Source: Sipunculus nudus (lineage: Eukaryota > Annelida > Sipuncula > Golfingiida > Sipunculidae). Taken from it: a stretch of 64,000 nt of DNA. The notes below the pieces were generated by a model, which searched no databases, was not told where the DNA came from, and saw only the letters and a list, made by a program, of their open reading frames with translations. The DNA is taken from the NCBI GenBank assembly GCA_026874595.1, contig CM049307.1, positions 64,226,870 to 64,290,869 on the forward strand. Reading direction: 5' to 3'. Shown one piece after another: positions 51,101 to 60,500 of the stretch. Within the stretch, counting starts at the first letter, position 1, and every line of letters begins with the position of its first letter. The position numbers and the translations under genes are program-made.

Positions 51101-54100
51101 ATTGTCTTTATTAAGACTGCTTGATTTCAGGCATTAAATGTATGGGGCCAGGAATAATACAGAAGTCCTTTCCTGTGATTGAGACCAAGGAGATTACAGA
51201 CTGGAGTATCAAGTGAGAGTCTGGCCGTGTCGAATGTTGCTGATGGGGGGTCATAAAACTCCCTGCTCAAAGGCACACAGAGATGTGGCTGATAAGCCTG
51301 GCGCTAATTGATACCGAGAGATCCCCCTTCAGCTTGACTTCGGAACATCTCGGTAATTCCCAGCTGCGGTAAACATGGGCGATAATGCGAGAACAACGCC
51401 GTCAGTGACTGAGCGGGCGATGGCTCACTGTTATCCATCAAAATGAAAGTCATCTGGTCATAAACGTTAAAATATTTAGTTATCAAGGGAATACTATAAT
51501 AAAAGGCTAATTATTAACATGTCAGAAGTATGGGGACTGATGTAAATTTTAATAATTCTGAAGTTTTTCAGGGAAAGAAAGGTTTACTTTTACCAGTCGT
51601 CCGTCATGAGTCACAGTAGAAGTTGATGCAGAGTGACAGCATCTATCCCAAAATCCATCCAGTGATTCTTCAACACAAGACCTCTCTAGATATATTTGTA
51701 ACACATAATTCTTGACAAAACAAACCATTTGCACATTAATAATTCCGGTCAATGTTATTCCAGTGATTTACTGCTCAGTTACTGGATATATTGCTGTCTG
51801 CTTCAGCGAGCTACAGCGGACAGCGAAAGTAACATCTAACAAACTCGCTTTATCAAAGGCCGTGCCGCCGCTGCGTCTGATACCACGGCACAATAGGTGC
51901 ACAAAAGAGGGCTTATCAGGTCTTAATTGCAATTAGCGCACAACTGACACTCAAGGCTTCTGACAGTTGATACTCCAGTCTGTAATCTCCTTGTTAAGAC
52001 ATCAGAAAGAATCTCAAAGGTTCCGGTGAGCTTTTGTAACATTGTGTTCTTGAGGCGCCGGCAGGGATTTTACCAGGGACCTTCAGTCCCATAACCCAAC
52101 GCTGTACTATCCTTGACAAACAGAAAACTCGTGTAAACTTAGGTGTTTGGTTGCATATTTATGGAGGGTGGACAGTCACTATATGCAAAGTGCCCTTTGC
52201 AAAAACTCTGGCTGTCTGACTTGCCATTAGATGTTCTTGTTGAATGTTATTGGATTATTTTGGCAGGTACCCCAAATGATATAAGCAAGTGGATATAACT
52301 AAAATGAACAGCCTTTGTCCTCTGGGATTGCAGTTTTCTGGCCTATTTTAACAAAAGGTTCAGGGGATTATCTTCATTTAACAGACATTGAATATCAGAA
52401 TAGGCCACTTTAAGTGATAGTTATTAAGTGTGAGAAAATATTGTGATTTTATATTACATCTTCATTCTTTTCATAAAACTTCACAGTACAGGCTCCATGT
52501 TTAATGATTTCCATGCTGTTTGTATGATGATATTATGTGTTGACATCCATGCTCAGTGTATAACATTATAATATGCTGATATCTATTGTGTTGTAGGTTT
52601 ATGTGTATTATGTCCAAACAGCAACAACTCCTTGTTAGCTTTCCCGGGAAGGAAGGTGGGCCATGTACAGATAGTGGACCTTGCTAACACAGAAAAGCCA
52701 CCGTTAGACATTGCTGCGCATGAAGCAATGCTATGTTGTATATCGCTAAACCTGCAGGGTACAAGACTAGCCACAGCGTCTGAAAAGGTGAGAATGCGGA
52801 AACAGTCAAAGGAAATTATCGACAATACGTCATTTTTACCAGTTTCATTTCTTTATATCATGTTCCTATTTAGCTCTTTGACAGTTGAAAGTATTTTATT
52901 TTAGAATCTTGGTTCAGCCAGGTTGTTATTGTGTGTGGATTATTTACACATTTCTAACAGCTTAACCTTAATATAATTCAAGACCATGTAAGTATATACA
53001 GTCATAATATTAAAGTTGAGTTAATTTTTCCTCTGAAGATTATAAAAACAGGGTCTGAAACTCATTGTTGCTGTTGTTACAGTATTTTAATTCTGTGTCA
53101 CTAAATAAGAACAATGTAACGGTCTGTATAGGATCTCATAAAAAAACTGACACAAAATGAGAAAACTGCAAGTGAATGATACAAAAATCTTTATGTATGA
53201 ATGATAACTGCTGTTGGTACAATCCTGCTGTACATTTTGTTTTTTAGGGCACTTTGATACGGGTGTTTGACACAGCAAGTGGTTCTCAGTTACAGGAGCT
53301 CAGGAGAGGTGCTAATAATGCTGTTATATACTGGTCAGTGACACACTCTCATGGTCAAATTACTCACTTGATAAGACCTCTTGTTCAGTTTTAAATCATA
53401 TATTCACTTGTTCAGACCAGTGTTGCCCCAGATGAGAGTAGGGATAGTTTATCACAGCTCTGAGTATTATGCTGAAGCACATTAACTGCCAGTATAGTTC
53501 ACTTATTCATATGTCTATCAGAAACCTGCACTCTAAGGAATGCAAACCCCTGCAAATGGGTCGTCCCTGTTGTGGGTTGTTCCCAAAACCATTTTGCATT
53601 CACTTGTTATGCCCATATTCCCTAGTTCATTAGTGCTTAAGTGACTGTACATTTGTTAATATTCCTTAATGACGTTCCTGAATGCAGATCATGTTCTGGA
53701 TCCACACCAAAATCTAACCCATTCTTCAATGCATTGAAAATTTAATGAGATTTGATGGAGTTGTGTTGTGAAAAAAGTCAGAGACACATACAAACCTGAC
53801 TCCTCCTGGTGAAGAGTTTCATTCTCAGTAGTCCGACCTGCAGTACATTTTGTAATTTGCTGGTATTTTTTTTTACTGTATAGCTGTATATTTTGCAGAA
53901 CTATTAATCTAAGAAATGTATTACAGTACATTAAAGTTGTTGTGAAGTAAGATGACCCCTTATAGCTCAGTCAAGACAGTTATTCTATATTTTCTGTTGT
54001 GTCAAGCTGTAAATTACTTTTTAGTCACAGTCGAAATTCAGAGTAAGCTGCCTGGTATGAAAAGTGCCTATGTACACAGTTGACATTAGATTTTGTTATT

Positions 54101-57100
54101 TATGCTTTCACGCTGAGGATTGCATATTTTTGTCCAGCTGGGAAAGTGTGAGTCATTCTAAAACCTCTCATGTTTACTATTAGTAATTCAGACTTTTTGT
54201 TAAATTACTTAGCTGGTATTGTTGTTATTCATAAATATGTCTTTCCTCAGCATCAGTTTCAACCAGGATTCCACGTTGCTCTGTGTATCCAGTGACCATG
54301 GAACAGTTCATATTTTTGCTGTGGATGATCAGAAGAAAAATAAACAGTCCAGGTCAGTTCATTAAGTTTGAAAAAATAAAAACAATTCATGATGGTTTAT
54401 TAAGATCAAAAGTAAATAATCAAGGTCAGTGTATTTAGATGGAAAGTAAACAGTCCAGGTCAGTTCAGTTTATTAAGATTGAAATTAAAAGTCCAGGTCA
54501 GTTCATTAAGACTGAAAATAAACAGGCCAGGTCAGTTTATAATATTGTAAATGAACTATCCACGCCAGTTGATTAAGATGAAAAAAAAACTGTCAAGGCC
54601 AGTTCAGTTTATAAATCTTGAAAATAAATAGACCAGGTCAGTTTCTTAAGATTGAAAATAACAGTCCAGGTCTATTAATTTTATCAATGAGAATTGTCTC
54701 CATCAATATGTCAACCAAGTTCAAACATTTGTGTCCTTGACCCTGGTAGCCTGGGCCTTGTCAGGTGTTAGTATATGCTTCTGAAGAAGGGGGCCTGTTT
54801 TAGAATGTGGTATGCTTTAATTGTCTTGGGATATTATGGCATCTCCAGTGCTAAGAAATTTCTAGTTAATTGCATTTAAAAGATATTAATAGTCCAGGTC
54901 AGTTTATTAAGATAGAAAATAAAGGCATATTTTCTCTCTTTAATAGTACAGGTCTCAAAACTCCAAGTCAGTAGACTGTGACAATTTGCATGCAGTGGTA
55001 ATGACACCCTGCCACATAACAAGCTGTACCTTAATAAATAAAGATTGTGTTATCTGCTGTACTTTGCCCAAGTAACTTTCATCGATTATTAAAAAAGAGG
55101 CCTTTTGTTCATTTCAGCCTAGCATCAGCCAGCTTCCTGCCAAAATATTTCAGTTCCAAGTGGAGTTTTTCCAAGTTCCAGGTGCCCGGTAATTCCCAGT
55201 GTATCTGTGCCTTTGGTTCGCAGTCCCCACCTGATGTGAATTCTGTGATAGGTAAGTAGCTGGGTGGATTACCTGTTCTTTATTGGTGTTCTTAACAGAT
55301 GAGCACCTGTTCCATGTTTAGCTCAGCTGACTGAAAAATAACAGAGATATAATGATGGGTCTTTGTCCATCGGCCGTCCATCAGTAGGGCAGAAGTTGTA
55401 AGTGTAAGGGCTAGGATCATGAAACTCTGTATTATCAGAGATTCTATAAGGATCACCTTGGAAACCTGAATTGAGTTCTCTGTGGCCTATATTCTGTGAG
55501 TTACAAGGTGTGTTTCAGCATACCAGAAATAATATAAATACATACAAATGGCCTGATGTTTCAAGTTAGCCATGATCAGTTGTTCCTGAAATCAGGTTGC
55601 CAGAAGATCTTGGATAGCTTTTTCTTGTACTGAAGACCAGTAATGCCACCTGTGATCCTGAAAATTTGTGCTTATACCACAGTTACTGCCACAAATATGT
55701 GTATTATAAGCTTTTTTAGCTCAGCTGACTTTCAGTCATGCTGAGCTATAGCGATCACTTTTAGTCCGTCATCCGTCTGTCCGTCTGTCTGTCCGTTAAC
55801 CAGGCACAAATCGTAACAGCTGGACCTAGAATCTTGTAACTTGACATTCTGAGAGGTCCATGAAAAATATCCTTGGAATCAGAAATTAGGTCTCTGTTAC
55901 CCATATCCTTCGAGCTATGGGGCCCCAAAGTACCCCCCAGAGTAGTGAAAAATTTCATACAAAAACTTCAATATTTCATTAACTACATCAGTGATGGTCA
56001 TGATTTTTGGCATGCATATTGATCATGAAATGTTCCATCAGTTCCTGCAGACTGGTGGCGCCACCTGTATTTTTCGATTTTTTACGAATTTTTTTCTCTA
56101 TTTTTGAGACCTTTAAAAATGTGGACATCTGTTAACAGGGCACAAATCGTAAAGACTGGACCTAGAATCTTGTTACTTGACATTCTGAGAGACCTATGAA
56201 AAGTCTCCATGGAAACCAGAAATTAGGTCTCTGTTACCCATATCCTTTGAGCTATGGGGCCCCAAGTACCCCCCAGAATAATGAAAAATTTCATGCAAAA
56301 ACTTCAATATCTCATTAACTACATCACTGATGGTCATGATTATTGGCATACATATTGATCATGGGATGTTTCATCAGTTTCTACAGACTGGTGGTGCCAC
56401 CTGTATTTTTCACATTTTTACAATTTTTTTCATGCAAAAACTTCAATATCTCATTAACTACATCACTGATGGTCATGATTATTGGCATACATATTGATCA
56501 TGAGATGTTTCATCAGTTTCTGCAGACTGGTGGCGCCACCTATATTTTTAGATTTTTTATGAATTTTTTTCTTTATTTTTGAGACCTTTAAAGATATGAA
56601 CATCTGTTAAAAGGGCACAAATCATAACAACTGGACATAGAATCTTTATTCTTTCACACAGGGAGATCCATGAAAAATCTCCATGGAAACCTGAAATTAG
56701 GTCTCTGTTACCCATATCCATAAAGTTGTATGGCTCCAAAATACCCCCCAGAATAATGAAAAATTTGATACAAAAACTCCAGTATCTCAATAACTACAAC
56801 ACTGATGCTCATGATTTTTGGCATACATATTGATCATGACATGTTCCATCAGTTTCAGCAGACTGGTGGAGCCACCTGTATTTTTTTTTATGGGGCTTCA
56901 GCTGAATGGTTATATACTACCATTCAGATGATAAAATTTCCTTTTGCAATTCTCTTCCCAGTCAGCTGAGTGTCATGACCCATGGGTGACTTGTTTTTTA
57001 TTTGCATCTGTTTCACAAGACATCTTTTGATCCTGAATCATCCTTTTTCAGCCAACCCGAATTGAAAGCATATCACATAAAACACTACACCTTTGAGTTA

Positions 57101-57525
57101 TGCATGGGGTGGGGGACTATTTGTTCCTCTGGGCCCTTGTTTCATCTTTAGTTTTGGTGATATATTAACGTTATACATATTCTTAACTTGATGAAAATAA
57201 GCTAAGCTATTTATATGTTTATATTTAATATAGTCTCATATTGAAGAAAGGATATATTTTATAATGCGTTTCTTGTATAATGTCTTTTAATAAATGTTAG
57301 AAGGCAGCTGAATATAAAAAGTACCAGGAAATTAAACATTATCTTAGAATGATCATTATATCTGTTGATTACATTTTTACTGCTTACTTATTTTCACAAC
57401 CCACATATTTGTTTGTAGTAGTATGTGCAGATGGGAGCTACTACAAGTTCCAGTTCAGCGCCAAGGGAGAGTGCACAAGAGACCGTTATGAACGCTTCCT
57501 CGAGCTGTCTGATGACAAGGTGTAG
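27067..57525 (+). CDS. WDR45B: WDR45B / WIPI3, PROPPIN beta-propeller (ten coding exons)
   Basis: The protein is a seven-bladed beta-propeller that binds PI3P/PI(3,5)P2 on forming autophagosomes and acts with AMPK-TSC and ATG2 proteins. Exons: 27067-27139, 33933-34007, 36257-36358, 50285-50372, 50824-50918, 52597-52787, 53248-53333, 54251-54352, 55118-55251, 57419-57525. They total 1053 nt (350 aa plus stop) with consistent phases. Family marks include [64 protein letters not shown], the phosphoinositide-binding LRRG (226-229; FRRG in other PROPPINs), [10 protein letters not shown] and [12 protein letters not shown]. Length and wording fit WIPI3/WDR45B better than WIPI1/2 or WDR45. The N-terminus ([12 protein letters not shown]) is lineage-specific. 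Intron 3 is 13.9 kb, almost all a 59-bp array; intron 8 has a second junction array. Confidence 0.96.
27140..31950 (+). other. WDR45B intron 1, first part
   Basis: AT-rich intron. I see no exon or intact element. It contains AATACAAATA-rich low-complexity DNA (about 30130-30560), two patches sharing GGGAATTCCTGGGA (29640-29720 and 30830-30940), a 13-base G run at 30995-31007 and a 17-base C run at 31609-31625. Confidence 0.6.
31950..33245. repeat. 280-bp tandem array, about 4.6 units, in WDR45B intron 1
   Basis: A marker (CAGGAAAATT) recurs at 32021, 32301, 32580 and 32860, so the period is 279-280 bp; a diverged fifth copy follows near 33140. Each unit holds two GGTGGCGCCACC palindromes about 130-150 bp apart. 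Open frames of ~62-73 codons starting [11 protein letters not shown] are by-products of the repeat. Related sequence occurs at 22790-24010 and 55690-57000. Confidence 0.9.
33933..34007 (+). CDS. WDR45B: WDR45B exon 2
   Basis: 75 nt, phase 1 to phase 1; acceptor ATATTTGCAG|GATGC, donor ACAAG|GTAGGA. Encodes [20 protein letters not shown] and EKERQ, blade 1. Confidence 0.95.
34056..34610. mobile_element. Non-coding dispersed element fragment
   Basis: Begins with a GTCCGTCTGTCCGTTAAC block also seen at 55770-55800, has internal near-repeats ('GGTCAGAGGTCACCAG' types at about 34250, 34392 and 34536), and ends near GCGGTGCTCTTGTTATCG. No coding capacity. Interpreted as an interspersed repeat in WDR45B intron 2. 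Confidence 0.45.
34725..34904. mobile_element. MITE-like element, family copy 2 (WDR45B intron 2)
   Basis: 180 bp with clean 16-bp terminal inverted repeats: TACAGTGAAACCCCAC at the left and GTGGGGTTCCACTGTA at the right (one mismatch). Internal TGGTCG(T/C)AA repeats. The TA at both ends would fit a TA target site (Tc1/mariner-like). Best preserved of three family copies. Confidence 0.75.
34905..36256 (+). other. WDR45B intron 2, remainder
   Basis: Unique AT-rich DNA. The 103-codon plus-strand open frame at 35525-35836 has no recognisable domain and no splice context, so I do not call it a gene. Confidence 0.5.
36257..36358 (+). CDS. WDR45B: WDR45B exon 3: source of the 59-bp array
   Basis: 102 nt, phase 1 to phase 1; acceptor CTTTACAG|TGTTC, donor CAAAG|GTAAGG. 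Encodes [20 protein letters not shown] then [13 protein letters not shown]. The last ~14 exon bases and the donor are the template for the 59-bp array that starts at once in the intron. Confidence 0.95.
36359..49375 (+). repeat. 59-bp tandem array, about 220 units (13 kb), copied from the WDR45B exon 3 donor
   Basis: The unit runs GCCACCAAACAACAGTAAGG, then ATTCCACAGCAATACTACTA, then GGCTGGTTATGTAAAAATA. The marker AAGGATT occurs at 36361 in the first copy and at 49224 in the last good one, i.e. 218 periods; two or three diverged units follow to 49375. The block CCACCAAACAA(A/C)(G/A)GTAAGG equals the end of exon 3 plus its donor. Common variants are CTGGT/CAGGT, GTAAGG/GTTAGG, CTACTA/CTAATA and CACAGC/CATAGC. 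Rare markers reveal higher-order duplications of 1,711 and 3,069 bp. Its length in the assembly should be treated as approximate. Confidence 0.96.
49376..50284 (+). other. WDR45B intron 3 end: complex non-repetitive island
   Basis: After the array ends, about 49440-50110 is sequence of balanced composition with no tandem or dispersed repeat. It carries many transcription-factor-like words (CCAATCA, TGACAG, CAGATGAG, AACAAAGG, CATCTGG, ATAAACGG). It might be a conserved intronic enhancer; only alignment to relatives could tell. No open frame of note. Confidence 0.25.
50285..50372 (+). CDS. WDR45B: WDR45B exon 4
   Basis: 88 nt, ends in phase 2; acceptor GCTTTTGACAG|TTATGG, donor ATCG|GTAAGT. 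Encodes [20 protein letters not shown] and RGVRLRRD. It lies 13.9 kb from exon 3. Confidence 0.95.
50824..50918 (+). CDS. WDR45B: WDR45B exon 5
   Basis: 95 nt, ends in phase 1; acceptor TTTTTTTTCAG|GATAG, donor TAAAG|GTGAGC. Encodes [20 protein letters not shown] and the following [11 protein letters not shown]. Confidence 0.95.
51186..51993. repeat. Perfect 27-bp inverted repeat enclosing 754 bp in WDR45B intron 5
   Basis: Arms 51186-51212 and 51967-51993 are exact reverse complements. Further in, GCGCTAATTG (near 51301) and its complement CAATTAGCGC (near 51930), and CTGATAAGCC and its complement, also occur inverted, so the arms may be longer but diverged. The interior is less AT-rich than the rest of the intron and contains a TAATTGCAATTA palindrome and a TGAGTCA (AP-1-like) site. 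No protein. It could be a foldback element or an inverted regulatory segment. Confidence 0.6.
52597..52787 (+). CDS. WDR45B: WDR45B exon 6
   Basis: 191 nt, ends in phase 0; acceptor GTTGTAG|GTTTATG, donor GAAAAG|GTGAGA. Encodes [32 protein letters not shown] and [14 protein letters not shown], the conserved central blades. Confidence 0.96.
52788..53247 (+). other. WDR45B intron 6
   Basis: Unique AT-rich intron; nothing recognised. Confidence 0.5.
53248..53333 (+). CDS. WDR45B: WDR45B exon 7 with LRRG lipid-binding motif
   Basis: 86 nt, ends in phase 2; acceptor TTTTTTAG|GGCACT, donor TACTG|GTCAGT. Encodes [20 protein letters not shown] followed by G. The two arginines (227, 228) form the twin phosphoinositide pockets in PROPPINs. 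Confidence 0.96.
53595..53800. repeat. Dispersed repeat, copy B (WDR45B intron 7)
   Basis: Related to 25200-25500 in the same orientation, sharing GACTGTACATTTGT-type, GGATCCACACCAAAA and GAGTTGTGTTGTGAA blocks. Truncated; no coding capacity. Confidence 0.65.
54251..54352 (+). CDS. WDR45B: WDR45B exon 8: source of a donor-copy array
   Basis: 102 nt, ends in phase 2; acceptor CTTTCCTCAG|CATCAG, donor TCCAG|GTCAGT. Encodes [20 protein letters not shown] and [14 protein letters not shown]. The last ~20 exon bases and the donor recur through the next 350 bp of intron. Confidence 0.95.
54353..54925 (+). repeat. Diverged ~38-bp array copied from the WDR45B exon 8 donor
   Basis: About nine imperfect units up to about 54700 and one outlier at 54887-54925. 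Each has the order GAAAATAAACAGTCCAG|GTCAGTT followed by CA(..)TTAAGATTG. The part before the bar is the last bases of exon 8 and the part after it is the real donor. Several units keep CCAG|GTCAGT exactly, so they are splice donors as good by sequence as the true one. Unit length varies (about 36-46 bp) and divergence is much higher than in the 59-bp and 103-bp arrays, so this array is older. Confidence 0.8.
55118..55251 (+). CDS. WDR45B: WDR45B exon 9
   Basis: 134 nt, ends in phase 1; acceptor CATTTCAG|CCTAGC, donor GATAG|GTAAGT. Encodes [35 protein letters not shown] and PPDVNSVI. Confidence 0.96.
55690..57000. mobile_element. Non-autonomous element with GGTGGCGCCACC and internal ~240-bp repeats (WDR45B intron 9)
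   Basis: The ends are weakly inverted (TTAGCTCAGCTGACTTTCAG near 55713; CCCAGTCAGCTGAGTGTCAT near 56958). In between, the sequence around 'CATTAACTACATCA(G/C)TGATGGTCATGATT' recurs near 55977, 56313, 56453 and 56790, each followed about 75 bp later by a GGTGGCGCCACC-like palindrome (56055, 56391, 56531, 56866). Non-coding. Shares its palindrome with the 280-bp array. Confidence 0.6.
57419..57525 (+). CDS. WDR45B: WDR45B exon 10 (terminal)
   Basis: 107 nt including TAG; acceptor TTTGTAG|TAGTATG. Encodes [20 protein letters not shown] then [15 protein letters not shown] second AG three bases later (NAGNAG) would remove one Val codon. Confidence 0.94.
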
Positions 57526-60500
57526 CTTATAAAATGTTTTAAACAGTGATTTTAATAAGACTTAATTAGATACCACAAATAATCGAAAGTGTAAGTGATT
57601 ATGGTGTAGCCGCTCAACGCACATGCTCAAAGTTTTATCATGCACATTTATATATATACATACCTGAAGAAAAGCAGGACATAAATTAATACTTTCCCAT
57701 TGCAAATAACAGGGACTGCAGAAATTTGTTGAGAGTTAAATTTATAAGTGAAGGATACATTCTGAGACTTAAAGTGGTCTTAATTTGTAGGTGGTTTCAT
57801 TTGATGTATCAGTTATGATTCACGAAGGGTGTTCTTAATAGAGAGGTGGTTTTACTAGACAGGTGGTCTTTCAGACAGGTTCAACTGTACCTGCACCAGC
57901 AAATTTTGATTTTGCTGTTTATGCCACTTTTTAATTAATTTGAATATAAGTAACAAAGACACATTTATACACCAGGCAGGATATGACTATGAGTGACATA
58001 GCGCAGTTTATCCACATATACTCATTCCTGATGATGGTGAGAGTCTCGTCAGGGCGGTTGGAGCCGGTGAACCTGTTAATCTTACTCAGCAAGTTTGTGA
58101 TATCTCACCAATGAGGCACTGTGTACCTCTATTTTGTCCGTCTTTAATGAATTAAATACTCCCGGTAATAGGAGGTGACAGTCTGCTTAAATCTTTAATA
58201 ATTAAGTTCAATTTGCATTGATTAAGATACAACTGAGGTATCTTTATAATTTGCCTATTTTTATCATAGGCGTTAATATTATTCAAGAGAAGAAAATATA
58301 TAAATTCAGCTGAACTGCTTAATTTTTGCTTTCATGAACTAGAGAGTAATAATTTACTGTTGTCTTGAACAGTTCATTAATATTGTCTTTAGTCTTTATA
58401 TTGTACATTATCATACTTTGAGTTACATCTTAAAGTTTTTGTTTTGGATTTTGTTGTGATTGCAAAAAACATGCCGTGTCATGAAATGGACTACATAATA
58501 ATGTGGTGTTATAATGATTATTCCAGGTTTCATTTTTGTATCTTTAAATGTTAAGACATGTATACCTAATAAGTGGAATAAGTAGGTATGTTAATGCCTG
58601 TATGCCTAAGTGTAAACAGTGGTCACATTACATTCCTGATGATTTATTCCACTTGCCCACTGCTTGCAAAAACTACCTTAACTGTGTAGAACTGCCAGGG
58701 GCACCATAAGTTAAGATTTTCCTGCTGTAGACATTTAGGCAAGCCCTTTACAATTGATTACATGCAAAAAGTACAGTCCTTTCTTTGGACAATAAGAGTC
58801 AGCAGCTATCTCTCTGTTCAATCCATCAATCCTCCCAACAGACCTGATTATGTTAAGAATGGGCTAAGACCAGGGTTCTCAATTCCTTCAAACAGCAGCT
58901 GCAGTTTTTTAAAAGAGATTGCTGCCTGCAAAAAATAATGCAAAAAAAAACTATGGATTGATGCAAAACACGTTAAAAATTTGCAAATTTAAGCTTGTCA
59001 GTCACTCATTGTACCTCACTGTTATTTGTGTTAGTGGAGAACTCTGGAAGATAACTAGAACTCTACAGCCGCCGTATTCCTCAAATAAATTGTCACTAAC
59101 AGGATATATAAGAATGAATGAGAGGAAACTTGGTGATAACCTGCAGTTTCTGTCTGTCATTGGTCTGAAAATGCCTGGCTCTGTGCCTGGCAAACATGCT
59201 TGGCTCTGTGCCAGGCACCCTAGTAGCCTTATACAGAAATTTGGCCTTTGCAAGCAGTTGGTAAATAGAATGAGTTAGACAAATGTAACATGACCACTGT
59301 GTAATATGTTATATGTAAGTGTCTTTCTATAAGTCACAGCTTACTTTAGGCAAGTTTCATTTGTCTAGGTTGCATTGTGTCCTTTTTGTATTTTTTTAGT
59401 TGGATATGTTAGAGAGTCAGTGTAGGGACCACACGTTGTTGTAATGATTTGTTGATAATTGGGGATGAGATGTAAATGTATAAGTTGGAGGAGAGAGCAC
59501 AAAATTAAATGCACCAGGTCTGCATTTTGTGTTCATTTTGTGTTATTGTTACTGTACCAGTGACATTGTGAGTAGTAACTGGTAGTAACATTACAGCTGC
59601 CTGGTACCTGTTCATTTTGTATCATACCATTCCCAACAGACTAAATATGCAGAAACTGAACAGACTGAACATAAGTCAGACGCAAAGTTTTTTTTTTAGA
59701 TTCAGTAGAGTCGCCGAGTATTGCTAATTGGTACCAGTCACTGAAAACAATTATTTTTCATTTTGTCAAAGGTTAATTGTTTTTGACCAAGCATGAACAA
59801 ATAAGTAAAAAATCAAATCTGCAGTGTAAATTATGTTGATTTCTTTGGAGTTTTTGAAATGGTCAGTCATGAATATATTTGCAAAATTTGTTATGTTAAT
59901 ACCCAAGAATTAGATATTGCTTCTTGTGGGTAACATATTTAATAAGAAAAAAACAGTAGATCTTATCAGCAAGCATGCATAGTGCATAGCACAATGGTCT
60001 GCTGTGTTCTGGTATAATAAAATTTGTTACAGAGTTTGTCATATTAAATTGAATATAAACTAGAACTCCCTGTAAAACATAGGGTAGAAATTTTATATTA
60101 ATCTTTTGAAATATAGCAAAATATGATATTTCTTGTAAGTATAACAGACGCAAGACTGAAATGTCTATCATTGCCAGCAGGTGGCGCCGATGAAGTGGAA
60201 ACAGTCTGTTGTTTGACCTATATCATCTTTACATGCAATATCGCGTTCAGCTGTGGCTTGTGATACAAAGGTTTGATTGTAGTAATTACACAGTGCATGT
60301 TGTGTACAGAATGTATAAATATGTAAATAGTTGTATCCAAAGAATGTTTGTGTGTGAGTATTTTAAGGTAATAATGTGTTGATAAACCAACTTTTGTAAA
60401 ACATATCCTGTGTAGGAGCTTCATTTGCCCTGTTCACAAACAAATTCATTGAAGCATAGTTAAAATGAGCATAAAAATGTGATCCCACTGCAAATTTATT

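Noticed and set aside
2927-57525. DGKE and WDR45B as a functional lipid-signalling gene pair
   Set aside because: Both act on membrane lipids, but head-to-head placement 8.5 kb apart is not evidence of co-regulation and I know of no conserved linkage.
58919-59278. 119-codon plus-strand ORF downstream of WDR45B
   Set aside because: Low-complexity start, no domain, partly built on short local repeats; length possible by chance.
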